Program-made: the position numbers and the translations under genes | The notes under the pieces: model-generated | What the model was told of the DNA's origin: nothing | The model's input: only the letters and a program-made list of their open reading frames with translations | The model's database searches: none | Origin: Candidatus Woesearchaeota archaeon | GTDB lineage: Archaea; Nanobdellota; Nanobdellia; Woesearchaeales; GW2011-AR4 | Length of the DNA stretch: 13,770 nucleotides | NCBI GenBank assembly: GCA_013330825.1 | Contig: DUHN01000078.1 | Coordinates: 1-13,770, forward strand | Direction of reading: 5' to 3' | In this document: positions 5,914 to 12,468 of the stretch, piece after piece | Numbering within the stretch: the stretch's first letter is position 1 | Layout: each line of letters begins with the position of its first letter

Positions 5914-7783
5914 AAAAACATTGGTGGTTTGGGTCGTGATGACGCTTGCAGCATTTTATCCTGTAATTTCCCAAAGCGATGACATGGAATCTCCCGAGCA
6001 GGCATCAGACTCCTGGGACAACGAGCAGGTTGAGCAGGAGATGAGGTCAAATCCTGGGAGCGTACCTTCCAACAAGCTGAATGAATGGTCCCAAAGAAAC
6101 AGCATCTCCATGACGTTTTCGGACGGGGCGGGGATTCAATCGTTCCGGAAAGACGATCAGGGCCGCATCACCCTCATGACGAAGGGCGAGAGGCCCACAA
6201 CCCTGGCATTGCATGCCCTGAACGCAAAGCTCGACGTGCTGCCTTCAGGCGAGGTGCGCTTTGCGGATCGGGATGAGGTGTCGGGTGAAGTGAAGGCAGC
6301 CACAGCTAAAGATCGGATTGATGTCTCTGGATACATCAAGACAAGCACCGCAGGCCCTCCGCAGAAAGAGGAATCCTATGGTTTGTCCGGCGTGCTGACC
6401 GTGGATGGCAGGCAAGTTTTCCTTGCAGGGAAAAACGATGTCGTAACAACAAAAGGGGATGAAGTGGCCATCAAAGGAGAAGGGGGGGAAATCGGCCGGG
6501 ACGGGAAACCCATCGCTGCCTTCAATAGCGGTCCTGACCCTGCAAAAGGAGCAGAGATCTCCTTTCTCCCCAAGGGAGAGCTGCTTAAAAGGGGAGAGTA
6601 TGTCGCCTATAAAGACCCTGTTGGGTGGGAAGCGTCGTTTGCCGTGAGAACCGATGATCAGAACCCTGGAGGCGTCTTTATGACCAACACCGATTGCGGA
6701 AGCGCGGGCAGCTGCATCCTGAGATGGGATGCGAAGACGCTTATCATGAGCGGGGAGATGAGCAGAACCCGTGTTGATGTGTTTGACCCATCCATCCAAT
6801 CGGTGTCCGTGGATAAAAAGGGGGGGGATTCTTTGAATATTCGTTATTGGACGGGCGGCAGGAAGAGCGCAGGAGAGGTTTTCATCGCCTCAAACGGGAT
6901 AACAACAATTGGTGCACCTCCCCCGTTCCGGATAGATGCCGGCTTCACTGAGTATCCAAATCCCTGGGGGGCAAACCCGGGAAGCCAACAGTTGGAGCGC
7001 GCGGCCCAGCCGGCCCAGCGGTTTGGCCTGAGCATAGCTCCCGATTCTCCCGGAAGCGTCTCGTTGACGGAAGTCAGCAGCAGCGCAAGGTTCCCTCCCC
7101 CTCCGGACGGCAGCGTCGGAAGCACGTTCTTTCCGGAGCAGCCTATCGGGAGATTGTACGACCCTCTCCGTGTCCCTTCAGCTCCTGCGGAGCCCGATGC
7201 GCAGGTTGCTTCGCCAAAAATAACGACCGTGGGAGGAGCCAGCTACCGCTATGACGAAGCAGCGGAAGGGTGGAGGCTGGTGGGCCCGTCCGGCGAGGCT
7301 CCTGCCCCATCATACACCTACAATCCCCGGACAACAAGCATATACCAGCAAAATGCCTTTGTCAGGGGAAGCCCTGTGGGAGAAAAGGCTATTGTTGATC
7401 TCGGAGATTTAACTTCAGGGTTTGGAATAAGACCGGATCCTTTTTTGAACGTTCCTTCAATGCATACAGGGATGGATTTCAGGGGGAATACTGGCGATCC
7501 TATCCGTGCGACCGGCTCGGGAGAAGTGACCGTGGCGGGGGCGAATGGCGGATATGGTAAAATGGTTGAGATAAACCACGGTGATGGAACCTCAACGCGG
7601 TATGCCCACATGAGCTCTGTTGCTGTATGGCCGGGAGACACTGTCCGTGGCGGGGAAATACTTGGCAGAGTAGGATCCACCGGAAGGTCAACGGGTCCTC
7701 ATCTCCACTATGAGACTTTAGTCAACGGGGAGGTTGTTGATCCGTGCCTCTCCCTTTGCGCGAAAGTGCCCGCACAGCGTTGA
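5906..7783 (+). CDS. Secreted M23 (LytM-type) zinc metallopeptidase with long beta-rich N-terminal region
   Basis: 625 residues. A signal peptide is likely at 1-~24 (MDRKTLVVWVVMTLAAFYPV). Residues ~60-360 are Gly/Thr/Val-rich and look like extracellular beta structure, with a cysteine pair C264/C270. Residues ~365-480 are rich in Pro, Ser and Ala, a likely linker. The M23 domain starts near 500 with SGFGIRPDPFL and keeps all catalytic positions: H520 and D524 (HTGMD), H568 (YAHM), and H599/H601 (HLHYE). C614 and C618 lie near the end. M23 enzymes cut peptide bridges of bacterial peptidoglycan; archaea lack that polymer, so the target could be bacterial walls, another glycopeptide, or host envelope. 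It starts 8 bases before the end of the upstream gene and converges closely on the gene ending at 7796. Domain call firm; target unknown. Confidence 0.92.
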   Translation: MDRKTLVVWVVMTLAAFYPVISQSDDMESPEQASDSWDNEQVEQEMRSNPGSVPSNKLNEWSQRNSISMTFSDGAGIQSFRKDDQGRITLMTKGERPTTLALHALNAKLDVLPSGEVRFADRDEVSGEVKAATAKDRIDVSGYIKTSTAGPPQKEESYGLSGVLTVDGRQVFLAGKNDVVTTKGDEVAIKGEGGEIGRDGKPIAAFNSGPDPAKGAEISFLPKGELLKRGEYVAYKDPVGWEASFAVRTDDQNPGGVFMTNTDCGSAGSCILRWDAKTLIMSGEMSRTRVDVFDPSIQSVSVDKKGGDSLNIRYWTGGRKSAGEVFIASNGITTIGAPPPFRIDAGFTEYPNPWGANPGSQQLERAAQPAQRFGLSIAPDSPGSVSLTEVSSSARFPPPPDGSVGSTFFPEQPIGRLYDPLRVPSAPAEPDAQVASPKITTVGGASYRYDEAAEGWRLVGPSGEAPAPSYTYNPRTTSIYQQNAFVRGSPVGEKAIVDLGDLTSGFGIRPDPFLNVPSMHTGMDFRGNTGDPIRATGSGEVTVAGANGGYGKMVEINHGDGTSTRYAHMSSVAVWPGDTVRGGEILGRVGSTGRSTGPHLHYETLVNGEVVDPCLSLCAKVPAQR

Positions 7784-7795
7784 AAGTGCAGAAAT

Positions 7796-8710
7796 CTATT
7801 TCCTCAGCGCCGCCCTGACGCTCGCGATGGCCACTTCTATCTGGTCCTTTGACGGCTTCTGGGTCGTGATCTTCTGCAGCCACAGGCCGGGGGCGGAGAC
7901 CATCCTCCAGAGGACGTTTCCCTTGTGCCTGTCGGATGCCTTGAGCAGCTCGTAGGAGACGCCGGCCACGACGGGGATGAACAACAGCCTGGCGACGAAC
8001 AGCACCAGCTTTCTTGTCCAGAAGCCAAGAGAGGTGAAGCCGGGGAACAGGGAGATGACGAGGGAAGGGATGACGGAGAACACCAAAATGCTCACCAGCA
8101 GCACGAGGAGGATGAAAGCCGTCCCGCACCTCGGGTGGAGCGTGGTGAACTTCGCGACGTTCTTCGCCGTCAGCTTCCTCTTGTGCTCGTAGCAATGGAT
8201 GGCCATGTGCTCCGCGCCGTGGTACTGGAACATCCTCCTGATGTCCTTCATGAAGGAGATGGCCCAGATGTACGCGACGAAGAATGCGATGCGGATGATG
8301 CCGTCAATGAGGTTGAAGAGGAAGGGCTTTGACTCCTCCCGGAACCCTATCCAGTGGGTGAGGACGTAGGGCAATGCGACGAAGATGCCGATGGCGAGGA
8401 GGATGGAGAAGAGAATGGTTCCCGTCATCTCTTTTGCGCTGAGCTTTTCATCCTTTTTCGCCGCCGCCTGGTTGGCCGACCATGTCAAGGCTTTCATGCC
8501 GATGGAGAGCATGCGCACGAGATTGACCGAGCCCCTGACGAAGGGCAGCTTCTTGAGCCGGGAATGGGGGGACCTGAGCTTCGTGACCTTCGTCTTGACG
8601 GACTTGTCGGGCTTCCTGACCGTGATCGCGTATTTCGTCGGGGCGAGGATCATCACTCCCTCGATGACTGCCTGGCCGCCGATGGGAATGTGCTTCTCTC
8701 TGTCCTTCAT
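7796..8710 (-). CDS. DUF1385 / YqhQ-like polytopic membrane protein
   Basis: 304 residues. Family signatures visible: IGGQAVIEGVM at 10-20, a basic loop ending in FVRGSVNL at 57-64, QYHGAEHMAIHCYEH at 162-176, and LHPRCGTAFIL at 191-201. Hydrophobic segments at about 97-118, 136-155, 197-222 and 236-254 predict four membrane helices. The conserved His164, Glu167, His168 and the HPRCGT motif look like a possible metal site at the membrane face. The family is widespread in bacteria (YqhQ of Bacillus), and its molecular function is not established to my knowledge. Length is normal for the family. The TATA box 25 bases before the ATG suggests a leaderless message. Only 12 bases separate its stop from that of the M23 gene. 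Confidence 0.87.
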   Translation of the reverse strand: MKDREKHIPIGGQAVIEGVMILAPTKYAITVRKPDKSVKTKVTKLRSPHSRLKKLPFVRGSVNLVRMLSIGMKALTWSANQAAAKKDEKLSAKEMTGTILFSILLAIGIFVALPYVLTHWIGFREESKPFLFNLIDGIIRIAFFVAYIWAISFMKDIRRMFQYHGAEHMAIHCYEHKRKLTAKNVAKFTTLHPRCGTAFILLVLLVSILVFSVIPSLVISLFPGFTSLGFWTRKLVLFVARLLFIPVVAGVSYELLKASDRHKGNVLWRMVSAPGLWLQKITTQKPSKDQIEVAIASVRAALRK

Positions 8711-8728
8711 AAGGGTGAATTCTTTTGG

Positions 8729-8741
8729 CTTTTTTAAAAAG
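8729..8741 (-). promoter_or_regulatory. TATA box of the DUF1385 gene
   Basis: The minus strand reads CTTTTTAAAAAAG, centred about 25 bases upstream of the ATG at 8710. No Shine-Dalgarno precedes the ATG, which is consistent with leaderless translation. Confidence 0.55.
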
Positions 8742-8756
8742 ATGTTGGTTTGTCAA

Positions 8757-8769
8757 CTAGAAAATGAAA
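8757..8769 (-). terminator. Possible U-rich terminator after tRNA-Val
   Basis: Immediately after the encoded CCA, the minus strand reads TTTCATTTTCTAG. This is a plausible U-rich end for the tRNA transcript, ahead of the DUF1385 promoter. Confidence 0.35.
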
Positions 8770-8845
8770 TGGTGGGCCCGACCAGATTCGAACTGGTGAC
8801 CTTCACCGTGTGAAGGTGACGTCATAGCCGCTAGACTACGGGCCC
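8770..8845 (-). tRNA. tRNA-Val (anticodon CAC), 3' CCA encoded
   Basis: On the minus strand the cloverleaf is complete. The 7-bp acceptor GGGCCCG pairs with CGGGCCC. The D arm is GTCT/TGAC with the last pair mismatched, as is common in archaea. The anticodon stem TCACC/GGTGA has loop TTCACAC, which places CAC at positions 34-36 and decodes GUG. A 5-base variable region AGGTC precedes the T arm ACCAG/CTGGT with loop TTCGAAT. The discriminator is A at 8773, and CCA is encoded in the gene at 8770-8772. No intron. Body length is 73 bases plus CCA. Confidence 0.97.
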
Positions 8846-8869
8846 GCGGGAATGAGTCACAACCGTCTT

Positions 8870-8879
8870 CTTATAAAGA
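8870..8879 (-). promoter_or_regulatory. TATA box of tRNA-Val
   Basis: The minus strand reads TCTTTATAAG, centred about 30 bases upstream of the first base of the mature tRNA at 8845. This is the usual place for an archaeal tRNA promoter. Confidence 0.6.
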
Positions 8880-8914
8880 TTGTCCTTATCTCTTTGTGAG
8901 CGGTCAGCGTCAGA

Positions 8915-8926
8915 GAATTTAAAAAG
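8915..8926 (+). promoter_or_regulatory. TATA box of the C39-like peptidase gene
   Basis: GAATTTAAAAAG is centred near 8920, so transcription should begin near 8946. This leaves a leader of about 44 bases before the ATG at 8990, with AGAGG at 8977-8981 as a weak ribosome site. It is longer than the near-zero leaders of most genes here. Confidence 0.5.
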
Positions 8927-8989
8927 AAAAGGCGGTTTTCAGGGCCAAAAAGGACATCACTTTCACAAAATCTTTCAGAGGCTGTTAGC

Positions 8990-9745
8990 ATGAGGCTCCC
9001 TTTCAAACCACAGACAACAGCATATAGTTGCACCTATGCAACGCAGGCAATCGCCCTGAATTATTTTCTTGGGACAAACTATTCCGACAGGGATGTTGTC
9101 GCTTCGCTGGAAAGGGGGTTTCCCGTAAATGACGGGACGTTTCTTTTGGTGCAGGGCAGGGTGATGAGGCAGTTACAGATGGGCGGAAAGCCTGGCCTTT
9201 TGGATCTCGTTGGGGGGGCTTTCATAGGATTCAGGGATAAAAAAGCCATCCCTTCCCTCGAAGAAGCCATTACTATTTCCCTCGCGTATGCATCAAGCGA
9301 TGCGGAAGCGGGCAAGCTGAAGGCATTTGCCGCGGATGATGAAGTAAAGGTGTTTTACGATACATTCACCGCCCACGTGGATAGGGAAATTCTCCAGAAA
9401 TTCAGGGCAATCGATGTTATTGACGGAACTGTTAAAGACCCGTACGAGCCAATTCGCATACTTTCCAAAGGGGATCTCTCAGTGAAAAAAGGCGATATCT
9501 CTTCCATTGACTTTTACCACCATCGGGAGGGCGTGGTGCTTTTTGGGGCACTGCGAAAAGATATTGACGACCGCCAGGACTCCATAGCAGGACATTCGTG
9601 GGCAGTCGACAGGGTGGAGGACAATGCCATAGTTTTGCTTGACACCTATCATTTCCACTACGGGAGCGAGCGTGAAATCAGCATTCCCCAAAAAAAATTT
9701 TCCAAGTCAATAGCGTATAATGTTGGAATCATCGAGAAAAAATAA
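8990..9745 (+). CDS. C39-like (papain-fold) cysteine peptidase, cytoplasmic
   Basis: 251 residues, no signal peptide or membrane segment. The N-terminus (KPQTTAYSCTYATQAIALNY) matches the pattern of C39-like peptidases: an oxyanion glutamine (Q8) six residues before the nucleophile (C14), which begins a helix. The C-terminal part has GHSWAVDRVEDN followed by VLLDTY, the place of the catalytic His202 and Asp218 in this fold. The central 150 residues are helical and show no second domain. C39 domains usually trim leader peptides of bacteriocin-type precursors on ABC exporters, or cut peptides as free enzymes; neither an exporter nor a precursor peptide is seen nearby. GC is low for the window (45% in the 60-base line from 9361). 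It lies on the 5' side of the tRNA and converges on the zinc-ribbon gene. The family call rests on motif order only. Confidence 0.7.
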   Translation: MRLPFKPQTTAYSCTYATQAIALNYFLGTNYSDRDVVASLERGFPVNDGTFLLVQGRVMRQLQMGGKPGLLDLVGGAFIGFRDKKAIPSLEEAITISLAYASSDAEAGKLKAFAADDEVKVFYDTFTAHVDREILQKFRAIDVIDGTVKDPYEPIRILSKGDLSVKKGDISSIDFYHHREGVVLFGALRKDIDDRQDSIAGHSWAVDRVEDNAIVLLDTYHFHYGSEREISIPQKKFSKSIAYNVGIIEKK

Positions 9746-9774
9746 TAAAAAAGAAAGAAACGATGCTGCATCGG
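9737..9774 (-). terminator. Hairpin plus U-rich terminator after the zinc-ribbon gene
   Basis: Downstream of the stop at 9787, the minus strand has CGATG-CAG-CATCG (9761-9773), a 5-bp stem with 3-base loop. A long T-rich tract follows (9737-9760, including TTTCTTTCTTTTTTATT). It looks like an intrinsic terminator. The tract begins inside the last codons of the convergent peptidase gene. Confidence 0.55.
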
Positions 9775-9786
9775 AATTGCCGAGAC

Positions 9787-9975
9787 TTACTGCGGTGAAT
9801 CTCTTCGCTTCCTGTAACAGTCCCTGCAGTACACTGGCCGTCCTGCAGCGGGCTTGAAAGGCACCTGCGTCTGCTGGCCGCAGTCCGCGCATGTCGCGTC
9901 GTGCATCTCTCTCGGGCCGCCAAAGCCGCCTCCGCGGCCGCCGCCTCTGCCTCCCTGTCCAAATTCTCTATCCAT
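9787..9975 (-). CDS. Small CxxC-CxxC zinc-ribbon protein with RGG-rich N-terminus
   Basis: 62 residues. The first 20 are almost only Gly and Arg (FGQGGRGGGRGGGFGG), an RGG-type tail able to contact RNA or DNA. Residues 25-58 form a zinc ribbon: C29-A-D-C32, VPFKP, GRPVYC50-RDC53-YRKRR. I recall this 'CxxC...VPF.P..GRPVYC..C' ribbon from many small archaeal and bacterial proteins of unknown function. The start is supported by AGGTGA (9982-9987 on the minus strand) six bases before the ATG and by a TATA box at 10021-10030, so this gene has a short leader with a Shine-Dalgarno, unlike most neighbours. Likely a nucleic-acid-binding protein; the target is unknown. Confidence 0.85.
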   Translation of the reverse strand: MDREFGQGGRGGGRGGGFGGPREMHDATCADCGQQTQVPFKPAAGRPVYCRDCYRKRRDSPQ

Positions 9976-10013
9976 TGTTGTTCACCTGTTGTTGTTCCGA
10001 AGAACTAGTTTCC

Positions 10014-10033
10014 AAGAATCCCTTAAAGAATCC
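10014..10033. repeat. Two direct copies of AAGAATCC over the zinc-ribbon promoter
   Basis: AAGAATCC occurs at 10014-10021 and again at 10026-10033, 12 bases apart. The copies overlap the TATA box of the zinc-ribbon gene (10021-10030). Such spacing could mark an operator, but two 8-base copies alone are weak evidence. Confidence 0.35.
10021..10030 (-). promoter_or_regulatory. TATA box and ribosome site of the zinc-ribbon gene
   Basis: The minus strand reads TTCTTTAAGG, centred near 10026. The predicted transcript start is near 10000, giving a leader of about 25 bases that carries AGGTGA at 9982-9987. Confidence 0.45.
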
Positions 10034-10156
10034 TAGAACAAGCCTAGCCTTCGTTTGTTTGTTTTTATGGTATATTTACTCCTGAGAACGAGGCCTCTTT
10101 TAAAAACGTATCGGTTTTTCGGGCATTTCCGCCCTTCGGCTGCGGGGAGAAATGAA

Positions 10157-10168
10157 AATTTTATAAGA
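10157..10168 (+). promoter_or_regulatory. TATA box of rad50
   Basis: AATTTTATAAGA is centred near 10163, predicting a transcript start near 10189. That places the in-frame ATG at 10184 upstream of the transcript and favours the ATG at 10205, which is preceded by the purine-rich stretch GGGGGAGCGGGA. Confidence 0.6.
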
Positions 10169-10204
10169 GCAGGGAGAAAGGCGATGGCGGGGGAGCGGGA
10201 ACTC

Positions 10205-12262
10205 ATGCAACTCAAGCGCCTGGTATTGAGGAACATCCGCAGCTACACCGATGCTGCGATCGACTTCCCGCAGGGCTCGGTGCTGCTGGCCGGGGACATC
10301 GGCTCGGGAAAGTCCACGATACTGCTGGCCGTCGAGTTCGCGCTCTTCGGCATCAAGGCATCGGAGCTGCCGGGCTCCTCGCTGCTGCGCCACGGGAAGC
10401 GCGAGGGCTCCGTAGAGCTGGTCTTTTCCATCGACGGCAGGGACATCCTCATCAAAAGGGTGCTGAAACAGGCGGCGAACGGCATCGTGCAGGATGCCGG
10501 CTACCTCATCAGGGACGGCGTGAAGAAAGACGCGACGCCGAAGGAATTGCGCGCCCTTGTCTTCGAGATTCTCGGCTATCCCAAGGATCTCGTGGGCAAG
10601 AGCAAGGACCTCATCTACAGGTACACGGTCTACACGCCGCAGGAGGCGATGAAGGAGATACTCACCGCGAAGAAGGAGGAGCGCCTCGATATCCTGCGGC
10701 GGGTGTTCAACGTCGACAAGTACAAGCGCATCAGGGAGAATTCCGTCATCGTCCTCGGGGCATTGAAGGAGAGGCGCAAGGAGCTGGAGGGCTTCTCCGC
10801 GAATCTTCCCGAGAAGAAGAGGGAACGGGAAGAGCTTGAGGAAGAGCAGCGCGGGATCGCCGGGCGGATTGCGGAGCTCCAGCCTGCCCTCGGGGAGGCG
10901 CGGAAGATGGCGAGGGAGAAAGCGGCCGCGCTCGAGAAGGCCGAGAAGGAGGCGCGCGAGGCGCAGCTCCTCAGGCGCGAGCTCGCGGGGCTTGAGGCGA
11001 GGATGGGCGCCATCCTGGAGCAGCGGAAGAGGAACGCGGCAGAGCTTGAGCGTACCGCGAAAGAGATCCTGGTGCTGGAGAACGAGACCCAGGGCAGGGA
11101 CATCGCAGACCATGCCAAGGGAATCATGGAGAGGATGTCCGCGCTCCAGTCCAAAGAGAAAGAGCTGAGGGCCGTCCACCAGTCCGTGAGCTCCCTCCTG
11201 ACGAAGAAGGAGCAGAGCGAGGACACCGCGCGGAAGGTGATGACGCTCGATGACTGCCCGCTGTGCCGGCAGCGCGTCGCCCATTCGCACAAGGAGACCA
11301 TCGCCGCCGACGAGGCAAGGAAGCAGAAGGAGTGGGATTCGCTCCTCGTGAAAGAGAAGCAGAGGGAGAGCGAAATCACGGGGGCCATGGGCGCGCTGCA
11401 AAAGGAAGCGGACGAGCTGAGGAAAAGGCAGGGCGAGGCGGCCGCGCTCAGGGTGAAGCTCCAAACCCTCGGCAGGAGGCGGCAGGACAGGATGCTGAAG
11501 GAGGGGGAGCAGGAATCCCTCAAAAAAGAGATTGGCCAGATCAGCGTCCGAAAGCTGGACCTCATCCTGCAGCTCGGGCAGAAGAAGGCAGCGGAGGAAG
11601 GCTACCAGTCCGCGAAGGAAGAGGTGGAGAAGGCACGGGGGAAGGAGCAGAAGGCGGAGCTTGAGCACCTGGGCATGAAGAAGGAGCTCGAAGGGGTGCA
11701 GCGCCTGCTTGCCGTCATCGGGAAGGACATCCGCGAGAAATCAGAGGCCGTGGAGAAGCTGAAGCGCCTCCGGGGCGTGCACGAGTGGCTGTCCGCGTTC
11801 TTCATGAACCTCATGCTCACGATGGAGCGCCATGTCATGCTGCAGATCAACAAGGAGTTCAGCGAGCTGTTCCGGAACTGGTTCTCGACGCTGATGGAGG
11901 ACGAGATGCTGTCGGTGCGCCTGGATGACGAGTTCACCCCCCTCATCGAGCAGGACGGCTACGAGACTTCCATCGACAACCTGAGCGGCGGGGAGAAGAC
12001 GTCGGTGGCGCTGTCCTACCGCCTGGCGCTGAACAGGGTCATCAACGATGTCGTGGCGGAGATCAAGACCCGGGACATCCTCATGCTGGACGAGCCGACG
12101 GACGGGTTCTCAACGGAGCAGCTCGACAAGGTCCGCGAGGTGCTGGAGACGCTCAGGATCGGGCAGGTCATCATCGTCTCCCACGAGGCGAAGATCGAGA
12201 GTTTCGTCGATAACGTCATCCGGATAGCGAAGCAGGACCACGTGAGCAGGGTCGTTGTATAG
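10205..12262 (+). CDS. rad50: Rad50 DNA double-strand break repair ATPase
   Basis: SMC-like ATPase that with Mre11 tethers and processes DNA ends. 685 residues from the ATG at 10205. Motifs in order: LKRLVLRNIRSY at the start, Walker A GDIGSGKST (30-38), Q-loop YTPQEAM (Q146), a long Glu/Lys/Arg-rich coiled coil (~185-560), the zinc hook CPLC at 351-354 almost exactly at the midpoint, signature LSGGEKTSVALS (from 593), Walker B ILMLDEPTDGF (D629, E630) and H-loop IIVSHE (H660). It is shorter than the roughly 850-900 residues usual for archaeal Rad50 because the coiled coil is shorter. No mre11, herA or nurA lies next to it, although these are usually clustered in archaea. Upstream in-frame ATGs at 10055 and 10184 are rejected on TATA position. 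Very high GC, like SRP54 and EndoQ. Confidence 0.93.
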   Translation: MQLKRLVLRNIRSYTDAAIDFPQGSVLLAGDIGSGKSTILLAVEFALFGIKASELPGSSLLRHGKREGSVELVFSIDGRDILIKRVLKQAANGIVQDAGYLIRDGVKKDATPKELRALVFEILGYPKDLVGKSKDLIYRYTVYTPQEAMKEILTAKKEERLDILRRVFNVDKYKRIRENSVIVLGALKERRKELEGFSANLPEKKREREELEEEQRGIAGRIAELQPALGEARKMAREKAAALEKAEKEAREAQLLRRELAGLEARMGAILEQRKRNAAELERTAKEILVLENETQGRDIADHAKGIMERMSALQSKEKELRAVHQSVSSLLTKKEQSEDTARKVMTLDDCPLCRQRVAHSHKETIAADEARKQKEWDSLLVKEKQRESEITGAMGALQKEADELRKRQGEAAALRVKLQTLGRRRQDRMLKEGEQESLKKEIGQISVRKLDLILQLGQKKAAEEGYQSAKEEVEKARGKEQKAELEHLGMKKELEGVQRLLAVIGKDIREKSEAVEKLKRLRGVHEWLSAFFMNLMLTMERHVMLQINKEFSELFRNWFSTLMEDEMLSVRLDDEFTPLIEQDGYETSIDNLSGGEKTSVALSYRLALNRVINDVVAEIKTRDILMLDEPTDGFSTEQLDKVREVLETLRIGQVIIVSHEAKIESFVDNVIRIAKQDHVSRVVV

Positions 12263-12289
12263 CGTTGCAGGGCACCCATCACTATGAAA

Positions 12290-12329
12290 CGCCGTCTCTG
12301 GCGGTGCGACAGCATATCTTTTTCTTTTC
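12290..12329 (+). terminator. Probable rad50 terminator
   Basis: A short stem CGCC/GGCG (12290-12293 with 12300-12303) is followed by a pyrimidine tract, ATCTTTTTCTTTTCC (12315-12329). It lies about 30-60 bases after the rad50 stop. It may also overlap the left arm of the folded element that starts at 12336. Confidence 0.4.
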
Positions 12330-12335
12330 CCCAAG

Positions 12336-12424
12336 CTTTTCTTTCGCGGCCCCGTGAAAACGCTTTGCGTGTTCAGGATGCCGGAGGCCGTGCCTCCGTG
12401 CACGAAGGGGATCGGAAAGAAAAG
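12336..12424. other. Candidate structured RNA or folded DNA element (three-way junction)
   Basis: The two ends are complementary over 10 perfect pairs (CTTTTCTTTC at 12336-12345 with GAAAGAAAAG at 12415-12424). The stem continues with 12347-12349 to 12412-12414, 12350-12353 (CCCC) to 12407-12410 (GGGG), and GTG 12354-12356 to CAC 12401-12403, with a GAA bulge at 12404-12406: about 20 pairs in all. Inside are two hairpins, ACGC-TTT-GCGT at 12360-12370 and CGGAGGC-CGT-GCCTCCG at 12382-12398. On the plus strand a weak TATA-like CATATC lies at 12313-12318. On the minus strand the near-palindromic box at 12435-12447 would start transcription near 12415. No known RNA family recognised. It could instead be an elaborate 3' end of the rad50 transcript. 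Confidence 0.45.
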
Positions 12425-12434
12425 GCCGAGCGAA

Positions 12435-12447
12435 AGCTTTAAAAAAC
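12435..12447 (+). promoter_or_regulatory. TATA box of the TFIIB-ribbon mini-gene
   Basis: AGCTTTAAAAAAC is centred 27 bases upstream of the ATG at 12469, predicting a leaderless mRNA. The core is nearly palindromic and could also serve leftward transcription into the folded element. Confidence 0.55.
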
Positions 12448-12468
12448 TCGTTCACCGAGGGGGAACCC

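Noticed and set aside
8770..8845. tRNA-Val as an integration site for the low-GC peptidase gene
   Set aside because: Integration normally uses the tRNA 3' half, which faces the DUF1385 gene, not the peptidase. I saw no integrase and no second copy of the tRNA 3' end.
10092..10150. Hairpins in the rad50 upstream region (palindrome GAGGCCTC, AAAAAC/GTTTTT, GGGC/GCCC)
   Set aside because: Short, separate and mutually unconnected stems of a size expected by chance. No clear terminator or transcript boundary fits them.
10055..10204. In-frame 50-residue N-terminal extension of Rad50, and the ATG at 10184
   Set aside because: The TATA box at 10157-10168 lies inside the extension, and the normal family start (QLKRLVLRNIRSY) is at 10205.
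10100..11668. 522-codon open frame on the minus strand opposite rad50
   Set aside because: Its protein is low-complexity Leu/Arg/His-rich and has no family motif. It is the expected antisense shadow of a GC-rich coiled-coil gene whose own motifs are all intact.
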